DNA of 64,000 nt from Bacillus infantis NRRL B-14911 (lineage in GTDB: Bacteria > Bacillota > Bacilli > Bacillales > Cytobacillaceae), in assembly GCF_000473245.1 (NCBI RefSeq), contig NC_022524.1, positions 1,760,501-1,824,500 on the forward strand, in the 5' to 3' direction. This document shows, one piece after another, positions 27,780 through 36,728 of this stretch. The notes under the pieces were generated by a model. It searched no databases, was not told the DNA's origin, and saw nothing but the letters and a program-made list of their open reading frames with translations. Numbering within the stretch: the first letter of the stretch is position 1; each line of letters opens with the position of its first letter. The position numbers and the translations under genes are program-made.

Positions 27780-29092
27780 AGGCTGCAGATCTGATTAGTG
27801 AGATAGGGCAGATTGATACGTACAAACGCTACGGTAAAGTGAAAAAAGTAGTGGGCCTGATGATTGAGTCACAGGGTCCTGAAAGCTCCATCGGAGATGT
27901 TTGCATCATCCATGTGGGTTCAGGGAAAAAGCGGAAGATCATGGCTGAGGTTGTAGGCTTTAAAGAGGAAAATGTCATTTTGATGCCATATACAGCTATC
28001 AGTGAGATAGCCCCGGGGAGCCTGGTGGAAGCGACTTTAAAGCCTCTGGAAATCAAAATCGGAACGTCCCTTATTGGCGAGGTAATAGATGCGCTCGGGC
28101 ACCCGCTTGACGGAAAAGCATTGCCCAAGGGGCTGGCTTCTGTACCGACTGAACAGGACCCCCCAAACCCGATGAACCGCCCGCCGATTTCCGCACCGGT
28201 GGAGGTCGGGGTAAGGGCGATCGACAGTCTCCTGACAGTCGGCTACGGCCAGCGGGTTGGCATATTTGCAGGCAGCGGCGTCGGAAAGAGTACGCTGCTG
28301 GGAATGGTCGCCAGAAATACAAAGGCTGACCTGAATGTGATAGCGCTCATCGGAGAGCGAGGCAGGGAAGTCAGGGAATTCATCGAGAATGATCTTGGCG
28401 AAGAGGGCCTCAAGAGGTCGATCGTCATTGCCGCCACTTCTGACCAGCCTGCACTGATGAGGATAAAGGGTGCATATACAGCCACCGCAATCGCTGAATA
28501 TTTTCGTGATAAAGGCTTGAATGTTGTATTGATGATGGACTCGGTGACAAGGGTTGCCATGGCGCAAAGGGAAGTAGGCCTTGCGATAGGGGAGCCGCCG
28601 ACCACGAAAGGCTATACACCGTCTGTATTCGCGGTGCTGCCAAAGCTGCTTGAACGTACAGGGACGAACCATAAGGGATCGATTACAGCTTTTTACACAG
28701 TGCTGGTGGACGGCGACGATATGAATGAGCCGATAGCTGATACTGTCAGGGGAATACTTGATGGGCACTTCGTCCTTGACCGGGCCCTGGCCAATAAAGG
28801 GCAGTACCCGGCTATCAATGTATTAAAAAGCGTCAGCAGGGTGATGAACAATATCGTACCGCATGAGCATAAAAAAAGCGCAGAATTGCTGCGCGAAAGG
28901 CTGAGCACTTATATAAACTCCGAAGATCTTATCAATATTGGAGCCTATAAAAAAGGGACATCAAGGGAGATTGACCAGGCTGTCCGCCTCTATCCGGAAA
29001 TCATCTCATTTTTAAAACAGGGAACAGAAGAAAAAGTAACGATGCAGGACAGCATACAGCACCTGCTCCGTTTAATGGAAACAGGTGAATAA
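27776..29092 (+). CDS. fliI: Flagellum-specific export ATPase FliI
   Basis: FliI is the F1-beta-like ATPase of the flagellar type III secretion system. The TTG start overlaps the fliH stop, indicating coupling. The 438 residues contain Walker A GSGVGKST at about 166-173, RGREVREFIE, Walker B (VVLMMDSVTR) and the export-ATPase signature PPTTKGYTPSVF. Length is typical. fliJ starts three bases after its stop. Confidence 0.97.
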   Translation: MKAADLISEIGQIDTYKRYGKVKKVVGLMIESQGPESSIGDVCIIHVGSGKKRKIMAEVVGFKEENVILMPYTAISEIAPGSLVEATLKPLEIKIGTSLIGEVIDALGHPLDGKALPKGLASVPTEQDPPNPMNRPPISAPVEVGVRAIDSLLTVGYGQRVGIFAGSGVGKSTLLGMVARNTKADLNVIALIGERGREVREFIENDLGEEGLKRSIVIAATSDQPALMRIKGAYTATAIAEYFRDKGLNVVLMMDSVTRVAMAQREVGLAIGEPPTTKGYTPSVFAVLPKLLERTGTNHKGSITAFYTVLVDGDDMNEPIADTVRGILDGHFVLDRALANKGQYPAINVLKSVSRVMNNIVPHEHKKSAELLRERLSTYINSEDLINIGAYKKGTSREIDQAVRLYPEIISFLKQGTEEKVTMQDSIQHLLRLMETGE

Positions 29093-29095
29093 TTC

Positions 29096-29551
29096 ATGCA
29101 ATATCAATACAGATTTGAAAAGGTAATGTCGATACGGGAAAGGGAAAAGGACGAAGCCCTGGACAGCTATAACCAATCTGTCCGAAGGTTTGAAGAAGCG
29201 GCAGGAAAGCTTTATGAGCTCCTTAAGAAGAAGGAAGATCTGGAGGAGTTCCAGTTCTCCAAGCTTGCCAGCGGATTGCCGGTCCAGGAAATCAGGCATT
29301 ATCAGCATTTTATCCACAGCCTTGAAAAAACGATCGAACACTACCAGCAGGTTGTATTCAATGCGAGAAATCAGATGAATTATTATCAGGATAAATTAAC
29401 GGAAAAAAATATAGAAGTAAAAAAATACGAAAAGATGAAAGAGAAAGATATTGTCCGTTTTGCGGAATCTATGAAGCTGGAAGAAAACAGGCAAATGGAT
29501 GATATCTCGATTCAGCTGTATGCCAATCGGGGAAGCCAGGTGGGCCAATGA
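29096..29551 (+). CDS. fliJ: Flagellar export chaperone FliJ
   Basis: FliJ is a small coiled-coil chaperone that links FliI and FlhA. The 151-residue product begins MQYQYRFEKVMSIREREKDE and is almost entirely charged heptad sequence, as expected. It lies between fliI and ylxF and overlaps ylxF by four bases. No catalytic motif is expected. Confidence 0.92.
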   Translation: MQYQYRFEKVMSIREREKDEALDSYNQSVRRFEEAAGKLYELLKKKEDLEEFQFSKLASGLPVQEIRHYQHFIHSLEKTIEHYQQVVFNARNQMNYYQDKLTEKNIEVKKYEKMKEKDIVRFAESMKLEENRQMDDISIQLYANRGSQVGQ

Positions 29552-30153
29552 ATAAAACGGCAGAAGAGACAGAAAAAAAATACAGCAAGTTTCAAATGTT
29601 TTTTATATTGGTTGTGATTCCTCTCCTTTTTGCGATTGCAGTTACATTGATTATATTAACTGTCAATGGGACCAACGTATTTGAAGCAGGCAGGGAACTG
29701 GGCAGCAAACTCCCTGTTATCTCGGAGATGATCGATAAGGAACAGTCAGCTGCTGATAAAGAAGCTGATCAGAGGATCGTCGAGCTTGGAGCAGCTATTG
29801 AAGACAGAGAAGCACAGATTGAGCGGCTGGAGTCCCAGCTGGAATCGAAAGACAGCGAGATTGAGGAAAATGAGCTGGAAAAACAGCAGCTGCAGAATCA
29901 GATAGACGAACTCCTGGCCATACAAGAGGAAAACAAGCGTGCGTTCAAGGATATTGTAAAAACCTATGAAACGATGTCAGCCAAAAATGCTGCGCCCATC
30001 CTTGCACAGATGAATGATGATGAGGCCCTTCAGATCCTCTCGAATGTAAAGCCTGACACGCTGGCAGGCATCATGGAAAAAATGCTGCCGGAAGATGCTG
30101 CAAAGTTCACAGAGCTTTTGACAAATGAAAGCAGCCGGTCAGCTTCAGAATGA
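29548..30153 (+). CDS. ylxF: YlxF, MotE/MgtE-N-like flagellar operon protein
   Basis: The protein has 201 residues. One N-terminal membrane helix (about 19-41, FFILVVIPLLFAIAVTLIIL) is followed by a long coiled coil (about 70-140, EREAQIERLESQLESKDSEI-like heptads). A C-terminal helical domain follows (MSAKNAAPILAQMNDDEALQ), resembling the MgtE N-terminal domain and the MotE family. YlxF is conserved between fliJ and fliK in Bacilli. A role in stator or switch function is possible by analogy only. Confidence 0.88.
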   Translation: MNKTAEETEKKYSKFQMFFILVVIPLLFAIAVTLIILTVNGTNVFEAGRELGSKLPVISEMIDKEQSAADKEADQRIVELGAAIEDREAQIERLESQLESKDSEIEENELEKQQLQNQIDELLAIQEENKRAFKDIVKTYETMSAKNAAPILAQMNDDEALQILSNVKPDTLAGIMEKMLPEDAAKFTELLTNESSRSASE

Positions 30154-30183
30154 CTCAGCGTGATATGAAAGGGGGTGAAAAGA

Positions 30184-31446
30184 ATGCAGCTAACAGGTTT
30201 GGGGGCAATCGTTAGTGCAGGTCCGGCCGCTGCAAATGCGGGAAAAACTGAGGCGGGCCAGGGATTCACGGCTATGATGTCAATGCTTTTGGCAGGCCAG
30301 GGAGAAATCCAGCAGGAGTCCAGCGGGAAACCCCGTGAAGTTGATCAGAAGGCTCTCATGTCACTGGCTGAATTCATGTCTGCTGATTCCCTGCTTGATC
30401 TGGAGGGCGGACATCAGCTGCTCGACCAGCTTTTGAGCGGTGAAGATACCGGTCTGCTTGAACAGATTCAGAGCTATCTTGGATTGTCTGACGAAAGAAT
30501 ATCCTTCATAGTAACTGACCTAAACAAGTACTTGTCAGATCTAACAGGGAAACAGGCGGATGAACAAATAAATATTGATCAGTTGCCATACTTGGAAAAC
30601 ATCATGAACATACTTGCTCAATTGACCGCTCTTCCAGAAAATAAAGTCGCCGGTTTACTTTCGAAAGAACTTATCGATGCAGCCAAAATTGTAAAGTTAT
30701 ACGACCTTCTTCAAAAAAATGCCGACTTCGCAGGCGAACAGCCGCTTGCCAAAGGAGCAAGGCAATTGCTGGAAAAACTTGACGGTTTTATCATGTCAGC
30801 GGCAAGCAAAGAAAAGCTCCAATATTTGCAGAAAAGTTTTACCCAGCTTTCAAATGATTTAAACCTGGGCCCGCAAAAAAGCAATGAAGGCAAATATCAA
30901 TTGCCAGACGGCGGAAAAACCATCTCCAGGCTGGATGCTGGTGCATCTTCGTTCACCCTGATGCCGCAGATGACAAAGGTTGAGCATCTGACACTGATGC
31001 AGTCTAACCAGGGGAAAATGGTCTCAACTGAGCAGCTCATCGAACAATTTGAATCTATCCTGGCGAAAAGCCAGCTTACAAAAACAGGCGGAGTACAGCG
31101 GATGTTTTTGCGTCTTAATCCCGAAAATTTAGGCTCACTGAGGATTGAATTGATTCAAAAGGATTCCCAGCTTACAGCCAGGATTCTGACATCAACAGGT
31201 GCAGCTAAGGAAATGCTAGATTCCCAGGTGAATGGACTTAAACAGGCACTCCACTCACAGAATATCCAGGTAGAACGGATTGAAATTTCACAGCAGCTGA
31301 GCCAGCAGGAGAAAATGCCGCAGCGTGATGCCCAGCAACAGCAGCAGGGGCAAAATCAGCCTGACAGGCAAAAACAGCAGGCTGGAAGAGATGAAGAATC
31401 AGCCGGTGAATCTTTTGAAGAAATTCTATTAAATACAGAAGCATAG
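30184..31446 (+). CDS. fliK: Flagellar hook-length control protein FliK
   Basis: FliK measures hook length and triggers the FlhB specificity switch. ATG 30184 follows AAAGGGGG at good spacing, giving 420 residues; the GTG at 30175 overlaps it. The C-terminal Flg_hook domain is seen as [20 protein letters not shown] and continues to [10 protein letters not shown]. The tail is Q-rich ([16 protein letters not shown]). The central third is notably AT-richer than its flanks (88 G/C of 240 in 30481-30720 by hand count). Confidence 0.93.
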   Translation: MQLTGLGAIVSAGPAAANAGKTEAGQGFTAMMSMLLAGQGEIQQESSGKPREVDQKALMSLAEFMSADSLLDLEGGHQLLDQLLSGEDTGLLEQIQSYLGLSDERISFIVTDLNKYLSDLTGKQADEQINIDQLPYLENIMNILAQLTALPENKVAGLLSKELIDAAKIVKLYDLLQKNADFAGEQPLAKGARQLLEKLDGFIMSAASKEKLQYLQKSFTQLSNDLNLGPQKSNEGKYQLPDGGKTISRLDAGASSFTLMPQMTKVEHLTLMQSNQGKMVSTEQLIEQFESILAKSQLTKTGGVQRMFLRLNPENLGSLRIELIQKDSQLTARILTSTGAAKEMLDSQVNGLKQALHSQNIQVERIEISQQLSQQEKMPQRDAQQQQQGQNQPDRQKQQAGRDEESAGESFEEILLNTEA

Positions 31447-31454
31447 GTGGTAGC

Positions 31455-32090
31455 ATGGCAAATACAATTGATTCGTCTTTAATGCTTTCAAGCTATAAAA
31501 AGGATGAACGGAAAACCGGGTCAGATATTTTGGGCAAAGATGATTTCTTAAAGATATTGATGGTTCAGCTGCAAAACCAGGATCCTTCGAACCCCTTGCA
31601 GGATAAAGATTTTATTGCCCAGATGGCAACATTCTCATCTCTGGAGCAGATGACAAACATGAACACAAGCATACAAAAACTCGTCCAAATGCAGGAACAG
31701 GATTCTCTGATTGCCTATAGTGAATTTGCCGGCAAGGAAATCAAATGGCATAAAGTCGCAGAATCAGATGATCCAAATGCACAGCCTTCGATCGAGGAAG
31801 GAACAGGGAGGGTTTCCTCCATCCAGTTCAAGAACGGCAATGCTGTTTTTATCCTGGAAGATGGGACAGAACTGGGACCAGCCAATATTTCCGAAGTCAA
31901 GGGAGGATCCCAGGATAACAGCCTCATGCAGGCGAGCATGCTGATTGGAAGAATGATAACCTTTGTTGGGGAAGATGGGGCTGAGCAAAAGGATTTTGTT
32001 AAATCTGTCAGCCTTAAAGGCGGAACTACGCTCTTCCAGCTGGGCAATGGTACAGCTGTGACTTCATCGCAAATTACCGAAATCGAATAG
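31455..32090 (+). CDS. flgD: Flagellar hook assembly scaffold protein FlgD
   Basis: FlgD caps the growing hook. The 211 residues show the N-terminal family core [20 protein letters not shown] and [21 protein letters not shown] beta-rich C-terminal region follows. The start is preceded by ATAGGTGG. It lies between fliK and the TIGR02530-type gene. B. subtilis calls the equivalent ylxG/flgD. Confidence 0.95.
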   Translation: MANTIDSSLMLSSYKKDERKTGSDILGKDDFLKILMVQLQNQDPSNPLQDKDFIAQMATFSSLEQMTNMNTSIQKLVQMQEQDSLIAYSEFAGKEIKWHKVAESDDPNAQPSIEEGTGRVSSIQFKNGNAVFILEDGTELGPANISEVKGGSQDNSLMQASMLIGRMITFVGEDGAEQKDFVKSVSLKGGTTLFQLGNGTAVTSSQITEIE

Positions 32091-32106
32091 GATAGGAAGT
32101 GATTGG

Positions 32107-32493
32107 ATGGGCAAGCAAGTGTATCTTCCAATTCAATCGCAATTAAATCCGGCAGTTCCAAGAAAGCCGCAGGCACACAGAAATACACATCTTGCTTCTT
32201 TTTCAGATCATCTGCAGAATGCCATTAATATTCCGGCAAAGCTGAATATCAGCAGGCATGCCAGTGAAAGGCTGCAGCAGAGGGATATACATATCACTGC
32301 TGACCGCTGGGATCAGGTTGAAACAAAGGTGGCAGAAGCAAAGGGAATGGGAATCGCAGAATCACTTGTCCTACTGCCGGAAGCCGCATTAATAGTAAGC
32401 GTCCGGAATAACACGGTGATCACGGCGATGGAACGGAAGGAAGCAAACAGCCAGATTTTTACGAATATTGACGGAACGATACTGATGGATTAA
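32107..32493 (+). CDS. Flagellar operon protein, TIGR02530-like, function unknown
   Basis: This 128-residue protein has a variable first 50 residues. The conserved domain follows (LNISRHASERLQQRDIHITA and ALIVSVRNNTVITAMERKEA), matching what I recall of the TIGR02530 'flagellar operon protein' family found between flgD and flgE in many Bacillales and Clostridia. No signal peptide or membrane segment is seen. Function is unknown; position suggests hook assembly. The assignment rests on memory of the family. Confidence 0.8.
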   Translation: MGKQVYLPIQSQLNPAVPRKPQAHRNTHLASFSDHLQNAINIPAKLNISRHASERLQQRDIHITADRWDQVETKVAEAKGMGIAESLVLLPEAALIVSVRNNTVITAMERKEANSQIFTNIDGTILMD

Positions 32494-32527
32494 CACTAAA
32501 TGGGCCGGACCTCATTGAGGAAGCCAC

Positions 32528-32551
32528 GTCTGCCGACTGACTGAAGCAGAC
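32528..32551 (+). other. Small hairpin upstream of flgE
   Basis: GTCTGC (32528-32533) and GCAGAC (32546-32551) form a perfect 6-bp stem with a 12-base loop in the 81-base gap before flgE. There is no T tract. It may affect message stability or flgE translation. Confidence 0.35.
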
Positions 32552-32574
32552 TTAACATGAAAGGAGCAGATAAA

Positions 32575-33369
32575 ATGCTGCGTTCAATGTACTCAGGAAT
32601 TAGCGGAATGAAAAACTTCCAGACAAAGTTAGATGTAATCGGCAATAATATTGCCAATGTAAATACCTTTGGTTATAAAAAGGGAAGGGTTACTTTTAAG
32701 GATATGGTGAGCCAGACTGTTTCGGGGGCTACCGCTGGCGGAGCGGGGGTTGGTGGAATAAACCCTAAACAAGTCGGACTGGGTTCGCAGATGTCATCAA
32801 TTGATACAGTTGATACTCAGGGGAGTCTACAGACTACTGGCAGGATCTTGGATATCGGAATCCAGGGAGATGGTTATTTCAGAGTACAAAAAGGAACCAA
32901 TTCTTATTATACAAGAGCAGGAAACTTTTATTTTGATAACAGCGGAAATATGGTTACTGCTTCTGGAGAACAGGTGCTGAACAGTAATGGAACTGCTATA
33001 AACATTCCAAACATCAGCCAAATTGAAAATTTAAGCATTGGGGCTGATGGAAGTATTTCTTTTATACAAGGCGGAACTTCAACAACTGGTCCAACCATAG
33101 GACTTGCAAGGTTTTCAAATAACGGAGGGCTTGAAAAAGTAGGAAATAACCTTTATAAGTCTACTGCCAACTCAGGACCAGCACAAAATGTTTTACCTGG
33201 TACTTCTGGAGCGGGATCACTCGTATCAGGTTCCCTCGAAATGTCCAATGTAGACCTTTCTGAGGAATTCACTGAAATGATCGTGGCTCAGCGCGGATTC
33301 CAGGCGAATACCCGTATCATCACAACTTCCGACGAGATCCTGCAGGAACTGGTAAACTTAAAACGTTAA
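32575..33369 (+). CDS. flgE: Flagellar hook protein FlgE
   Basis: FlgE is the hook subunit. ATG 32575 follows AAAGGAG and yields 264 residues beginning MLRSMYSGISGMKNFQTKLD. The rod/hook motif IGNNIANVNTFGYKKGR and the C-terminal helix EFTEMIVAQRGFQANTRIIT are conserved. It is short for FlgE, as in B. subtilis. The exposed middle (about 32821-33180) is AT-richer than the ends (142 G/C of 360 by hand count). Confidence 0.96.
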   Translation: MLRSMYSGISGMKNFQTKLDVIGNNIANVNTFGYKKGRVTFKDMVSQTVSGATAGGAGVGGINPKQVGLGSQMSSIDTVDTQGSLQTTGRILDIGIQGDGYFRVQKGTNSYYTRAGNFYFDNSGNMVTASGEQVLNSNGTAINIPNISQIENLSIGADGSISFIQGGTSTTGPTIGLARFSNNGGLEKVGNNLYKSTANSGPAQNVLPGTSGAGSLVSGSLEMSNVDLSEEFTEMIVAQRGFQANTRIITTSDEILQELVNLKR

Positions 33370-33417
33370 GCTGAGGAGGGACAGGGCTGGAGGCTTCCTT
33401 CGGTCCTGGCGCTTACA

Positions 33418-33639
33418 ATGATTACTGTTACAAGGCTGAATGGAAAGACATTTACAATTAATGCTGTTTATATTGAAACGGTCGAATCTTTTCCCGACAC
33501 GACCATTACACTGGCCAATGGAAGAAAGTATGTGGTGAAGGATGATGAGGACTCGGTGAAAAGGAAGATTATCGGGTTCTATCAGTCTATCGGATTGCTT
33601 GGGCACAAACAGCTGGAGGGAATGGAAAATGAAGAATAA
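33418..33639 (+). CDS. swrD: SwrD (FlbD family) swarming motility protein
   Basis: This small 73-residue protein begins MITVTRLNGKTFTINAVYIE, the FlbD/YlzI/SwrD family. In B. subtilis SwrD raises flagellar motor power and is needed for swarming. No ribosome binding site lies at normal spacing: the nearest GGAGG is about 24 bases upstream. Translation may therefore be weak or depend on RNA folding. Its end overlaps fliL by about 11 bases. Confidence 0.92.
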   Translation: MITVTRLNGKTFTINAVYIETVESFPDTTITLANGRKYVVKDDEDSVKRKIIGFYQSIGLLGHKQLEGMENEE

Positions 33640-34057
33640 TAAACTCTTAATGATCATGCTGTTTTTGCTCATAGCTATCACTCTGGTTGGTGCGGTGGCA
33701 TTGGTCGTTGTTATGAAATATACAGATGGTGCAGAGGAGAAAGAGCCTTCAATTGAAGAAGTGCTGGAAGCATCTGTGGACATTAACCAGATCACAACGA
33801 ATTTGGCCAGCGATGATTTTATCCGTATCTCCTTCAAGGTTGAGACTGACAGCAAAAAAGCGAAGGAAGAGCTTGAGAAGAGAGATTTCCAGGTCAAGAA
33901 TATTATCATCCAGGAGCTTTCAGAAAAGAAGGCGGAAGACCTGCAGGGCAAAGAAGGCAAAATCAGCCTGCAGGAGGACCTTAAATCAAAAATCAACAGC
34001 CTGATGCAAAACGGAAAAGTAGAGAGTGTCTATATCACTGAGTCTCTCCTCCAATAA
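33629..34057 (+). CDS. fliL: Flagellar basal body-associated protein FliL
   Basis: The 142-residue single-pass membrane protein starts at ATG 33629 after GGAGGG, inside the end of swrD. The membrane helix is at about 6-29 (LLMIMLFLLIAITLVGAVAL). The periplasmic part contains the family pattern VDINQITTNLASDDFIRISF. FliL surrounds or stabilises the stator. An upstream in-frame start was rejected for lack of a ribosome binding site. Confidence 0.93.
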   Translation: MKNNKLLMIMLFLLIAITLVGAVALVVVMKYTDGAEEKEPSIEEVLEASVDINQITTNLASDDFIRISFKVETDSKKAKEELEKRDFQVKNIIIQELSEKKAEDLQGKEGKISLQEDLKSKINSLMQNGKVESVYITESLLQ

Positions 34058-34101
34058 TCCGGATTTTCCTCGGCAGATTACGAAGATGGAGGTGAGGGTT
34101 C

Positions 34102-35100
34102 ATGTCTGGTGAGGTTTTATCGCAAAATGAAATCGATGCACTGCTTTCCGCTATATCAACAGGGGAAATGGATGCAGATGAATTAAAGAAAGAACAGTCT
34201 GAGAAGAAAGTGAAAGTATATGATTTTAAGAGGGCACTCCGGTTTTCAAAAGACCAGGTTCGGAGCCTGACCAGGATTCACGAAAATTTTGCCCGTCTAT
34301 TGACGACCTTCTTCTCAGCGCAATTAAGGACCTATGTCCAGATCTCGGTGGCTTCTGCCGACCAGATACCATATGAGGAATTTATCAGATCGATTCCGAA
34401 AATGACGATATTGAATGTATTCGAGGTACCCCCGCTCGATGGAAGGATCCTGATGGAGGTCAATCCTAATATTGCCTATGCGATGATGGACCGGATGATG
34501 GGCGGCAGGGGTTCGAGCATCAATAAAGTCGATACATTGACAGAAATCGAGACAAAGATCATGTCCAATACTTTTGAACGGGCATTTGAGCATTTGAGGG
34601 AGGCATGGAGCACGATTACCGAAATCGATCCTTTCCTTGCCGAATTCGAGATCAATCCGCAGTTTCTGCAGATGGTCTCCCCAAATGAAACGGTTGTCGT
34701 CATATCGCTGAACACCATGATCGGCGAAACAAGCGGGATGATTAATATCTGCATACCCCATGTTGTGCTTGAACCGATCATTCCCAAGCTTTCTGTCCAT
34801 TACTGGATGCAGACAGAGAAAAAGGAAAGGGAGCCAGAGGAGCTCGGCAGGCTTGAGGACAGCATACAGAAGGCACAGGTGCCGGTTTCAGCAGAACTGG
34901 GCTCTGCCGATATTTCCATCCAGGACTTCCTTATGCTTGATCTCGGGGATGTCATTGAGCTGAACCAGGCGATTGACCGTCCGCTGACGATCAAAATCGG
35001 GGATATTCCTAAATTTACAGGACAGCCCGGTAAGGCGAATAAAAAGCTGGCTATTCAAATACTTGATACATTGAAGGGGGGAGACAGCGATGATGAGTGA
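34102..35100 (+). CDS. fliM: Flagellar motor switch protein FliM
   Basis: FliM is the C-ring protein that binds CheY-P. The N-terminal peptide MSGEVLSQNEIDALLSAIST is the CheY-P docking motif. The central CheC-like domain (about 45-230) includes GGRGSSINKVDTLTEIE. The C-terminal SpoA/FliN-like domain ends the protein (332 residues). It has GATGGAGGTGA upstream and overlaps fliY by 11 bases. Confidence 0.97.
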   Translation: MSGEVLSQNEIDALLSAISTGEMDADELKKEQSEKKVKVYDFKRALRFSKDQVRSLTRIHENFARLLTTFFSAQLRTYVQISVASADQIPYEEFIRSIPKMTILNVFEVPPLDGRILMEVNPNIAYAMMDRMMGGRGSSINKVDTLTEIETKIMSNTFERAFEHLREAWSTITEIDPFLAEFEINPQFLQMVSPNETVVVISLNTMIGETSGMINICIPHVVLEPIIPKLSVHYWMQTEKKEREPEELGRLEDSIQKAQVPVSAELGSADISIQDFLMLDLGDVIELNQAIDRPLTIKIGDIPKFTGQPGKANKKLAIQILDTLKGGDSDDE

Positions 35101-36316
35101 CGATATGCTCTCGCAAGATGAAATAGATGCCCTTTTAAGAGGAACCGACGACACAGAGGAAGACGATATTTTTTCAGTTGAAGATTACCTATCCATGATG
35201 GAACAGGATGCGCTTGGTGAAATCGGGAATATCTCTTTTGGCAGTTCTGCTACTGCTTTATCTACACTTTTGAATCAAAAGGTTGAAATAACAACCCCGA
35301 CTGTTTCTGTCATATTAAAAAGAAAGCTTCAAGAGGAGTTTCCGCACCCGTATGTGGCCATCCAGGTCAGCTATACAGAAGGATTCTCAGGAAGCAATCT
35401 GCTTGTCATTAAACAATCAGATGCTGCAATCATTGCAGATCTCATGCTGGGCGGAGACGGATTGAACCCCGCAGATCTGCTTGGCGAAATCCAGCTGAGC
35501 GCCGTGCAGGAAGCAATGAACCAGATGATGGGTTCCGCTGCAACTTCCATGTCCACCATTTTCAGCAAACGGGTTGATATTTCGCCACCATCCATTGATT
35601 TTCTGGATGTGCAGCAAGGGGAAGGGACAGATAGGATTCCAGATGACGATATGCTTGTAAAGGTATCTTTCAGGCTGAAAATTGGGGATCTGATTGATTC
35701 AAGCATCATGCAGGTGGTCCCGCTGGAATTTGCTAAAAGGCTGGTTGAAGAGCTTATGAATCCGGGGGCGCAGGCTGAAAACCCGGCTGCAGATTTGAGC
35801 AAGCCTGACCCTGTGCAGGCACAGGAGCCAGCATTCCATCAACCGCCGGCAGAACCAGTGCCGGATATGGCAGCAGCCCCTCCCGGCTATGGACAGGGAA
35901 CTGCGCAATACTCCGGCATGGAAACACAGACGCAGCGTCCGGCTGCCCAGGCGGCTCCCCAGCATCTTGGGGCCCATTATCCAGGCGGACAGCCGCCGCA
36001 GGTTCAGCCTGCTGTATTTTCAAACTTTGAGCCTCAGCAGCTTCAGGAGTCTGAAACAAAGAATCTGAATATGCTCCTGGATATTCCTTTGCAGGTGACA
36101 GTAGAGCTGGGCAGGACAAAGCGTTCTGTTAAAGATATACTGGAGCTTTCCGCGGGATCTATCATCGAACTGGACAAGCTTGCAGGAGAACCGGTAGATA
36201 TTCTTGTCAACAGCCGCCTGATTGCAAAAGGTGAAGTGGTTGTTATTGAAGAGAACTTTGGTGTCAGGGTCACAGATATCATCAGCCAGAGCGACAGGAT
36301 CAAAAATTTAAGATAA
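35090..36316 (+). CDS. fliY: Flagellar motor switch phosphatase FliY
   Basis: In Bacilli FliY replaces FliN in the C ring and dephosphorylates CheY-P. The 408 residues start with a FliM-like CheY-binding peptide (MLSQDEIDALLRGT). A CheC-type phosphatase domain follows, with GEIGNISFGSSATALS and AVQEAMNQMMGSAATSMS as its two helices. A proline/glutamine-rich linker (about 235-315) leads to a FliN/SpoA domain (LLDIPLQVTVELGRTKRSVK onward). All parts are intact. Confidence 0.97.
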   Translation: MMSDDMLSQDEIDALLRGTDDTEEDDIFSVEDYLSMMEQDALGEIGNISFGSSATALSTLLNQKVEITTPTVSVILKRKLQEEFPHPYVAIQVSYTEGFSGSNLLVIKQSDAAIIADLMLGGDGLNPADLLGEIQLSAVQEAMNQMMGSAATSMSTIFSKRVDISPPSIDFLDVQQGEGTDRIPDDDMLVKVSFRLKIGDLIDSSIMQVVPLEFAKRLVEELMNPGAQAENPAADLSKPDPVQAQEPAFHQPPAEPVPDMAAAPPGYGQGTAQYSGMETQTQRPAAQAAPQHLGAHYPGGQPPQVQPAVFSNFEPQQLQESETKNLNMLLDIPLQVTVELGRTKRSVKDILELSAGSIIELDKLAGEPVDILVNSRLIAKGEVVVIEENFGVRVTDIISQSDRIKNLR

Positions 36317-36337
36317 CTAATATGGGGGTTAAGTATT

Positions 36338-36700
36338 ATGGCACAGAAGATTTTGATAGTGGACGATGCGGCATTCATGCGAATGATGATTAAGGACATC
36401 CTGTCCAAGAATGGCTACGACGTTGTCGGCGAGGCAGCGGATGGGGCCCAGGCTGTAGAAAAATACAAAGAAACACAGCCTGACCTGGTGACAATGGACA
36501 TAACGATGCCGGAGATGGATGGCATCACTGCACTGAAAGAAATCAAAAAGCTTAATCCTTCTGCAAAGGTCATCATGTGTTCGGCCATGGGTCAGCAGGC
36601 GATGGTCATCGATGCCATCCAGGCCGGCGCAAAGGATTTTATCGTTAAGCCTTTCCAGGCTGACAGGGTCTTGGAAGCTATCTCAAAAACCTTAGGCTAA
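36338..36700 (+). CDS. cheY: Chemotaxis response regulator CheY
   Basis: A single receiver domain of 120 residues. The acidic pair is D9-D10, the phosphorylation site D54 (VTMDITMP), the switch residue S82 and the conserved lysine K104 (VKPF). It is phosphorylated by CheA and, in Bacillus, CheY-P binding to FliM promotes counter-clockwise rotation. It is followed by fliZ. Confidence 0.97.
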   Translation: MAQKILIVDDAAFMRMMIKDILSKNGYDVVGEAADGAQAVEKYKETQPDLVTMDITMPEMDGITALKEIKKLNPSAKVIMCSAMGQQAMVIDAIQAGAKDFIVKPFQADRVLEAISKTLG

Positions 36701-36728
36701 AAGCAATTTTAAAAATAGAGGGTGCATC

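Noticed and set aside
28037-28768. Open frame of 243 codons on the minus strand opposite fliI
   Set aside because: Shadow of fliI, rich in C, H and R as typical of antisense frames, with no start signal.
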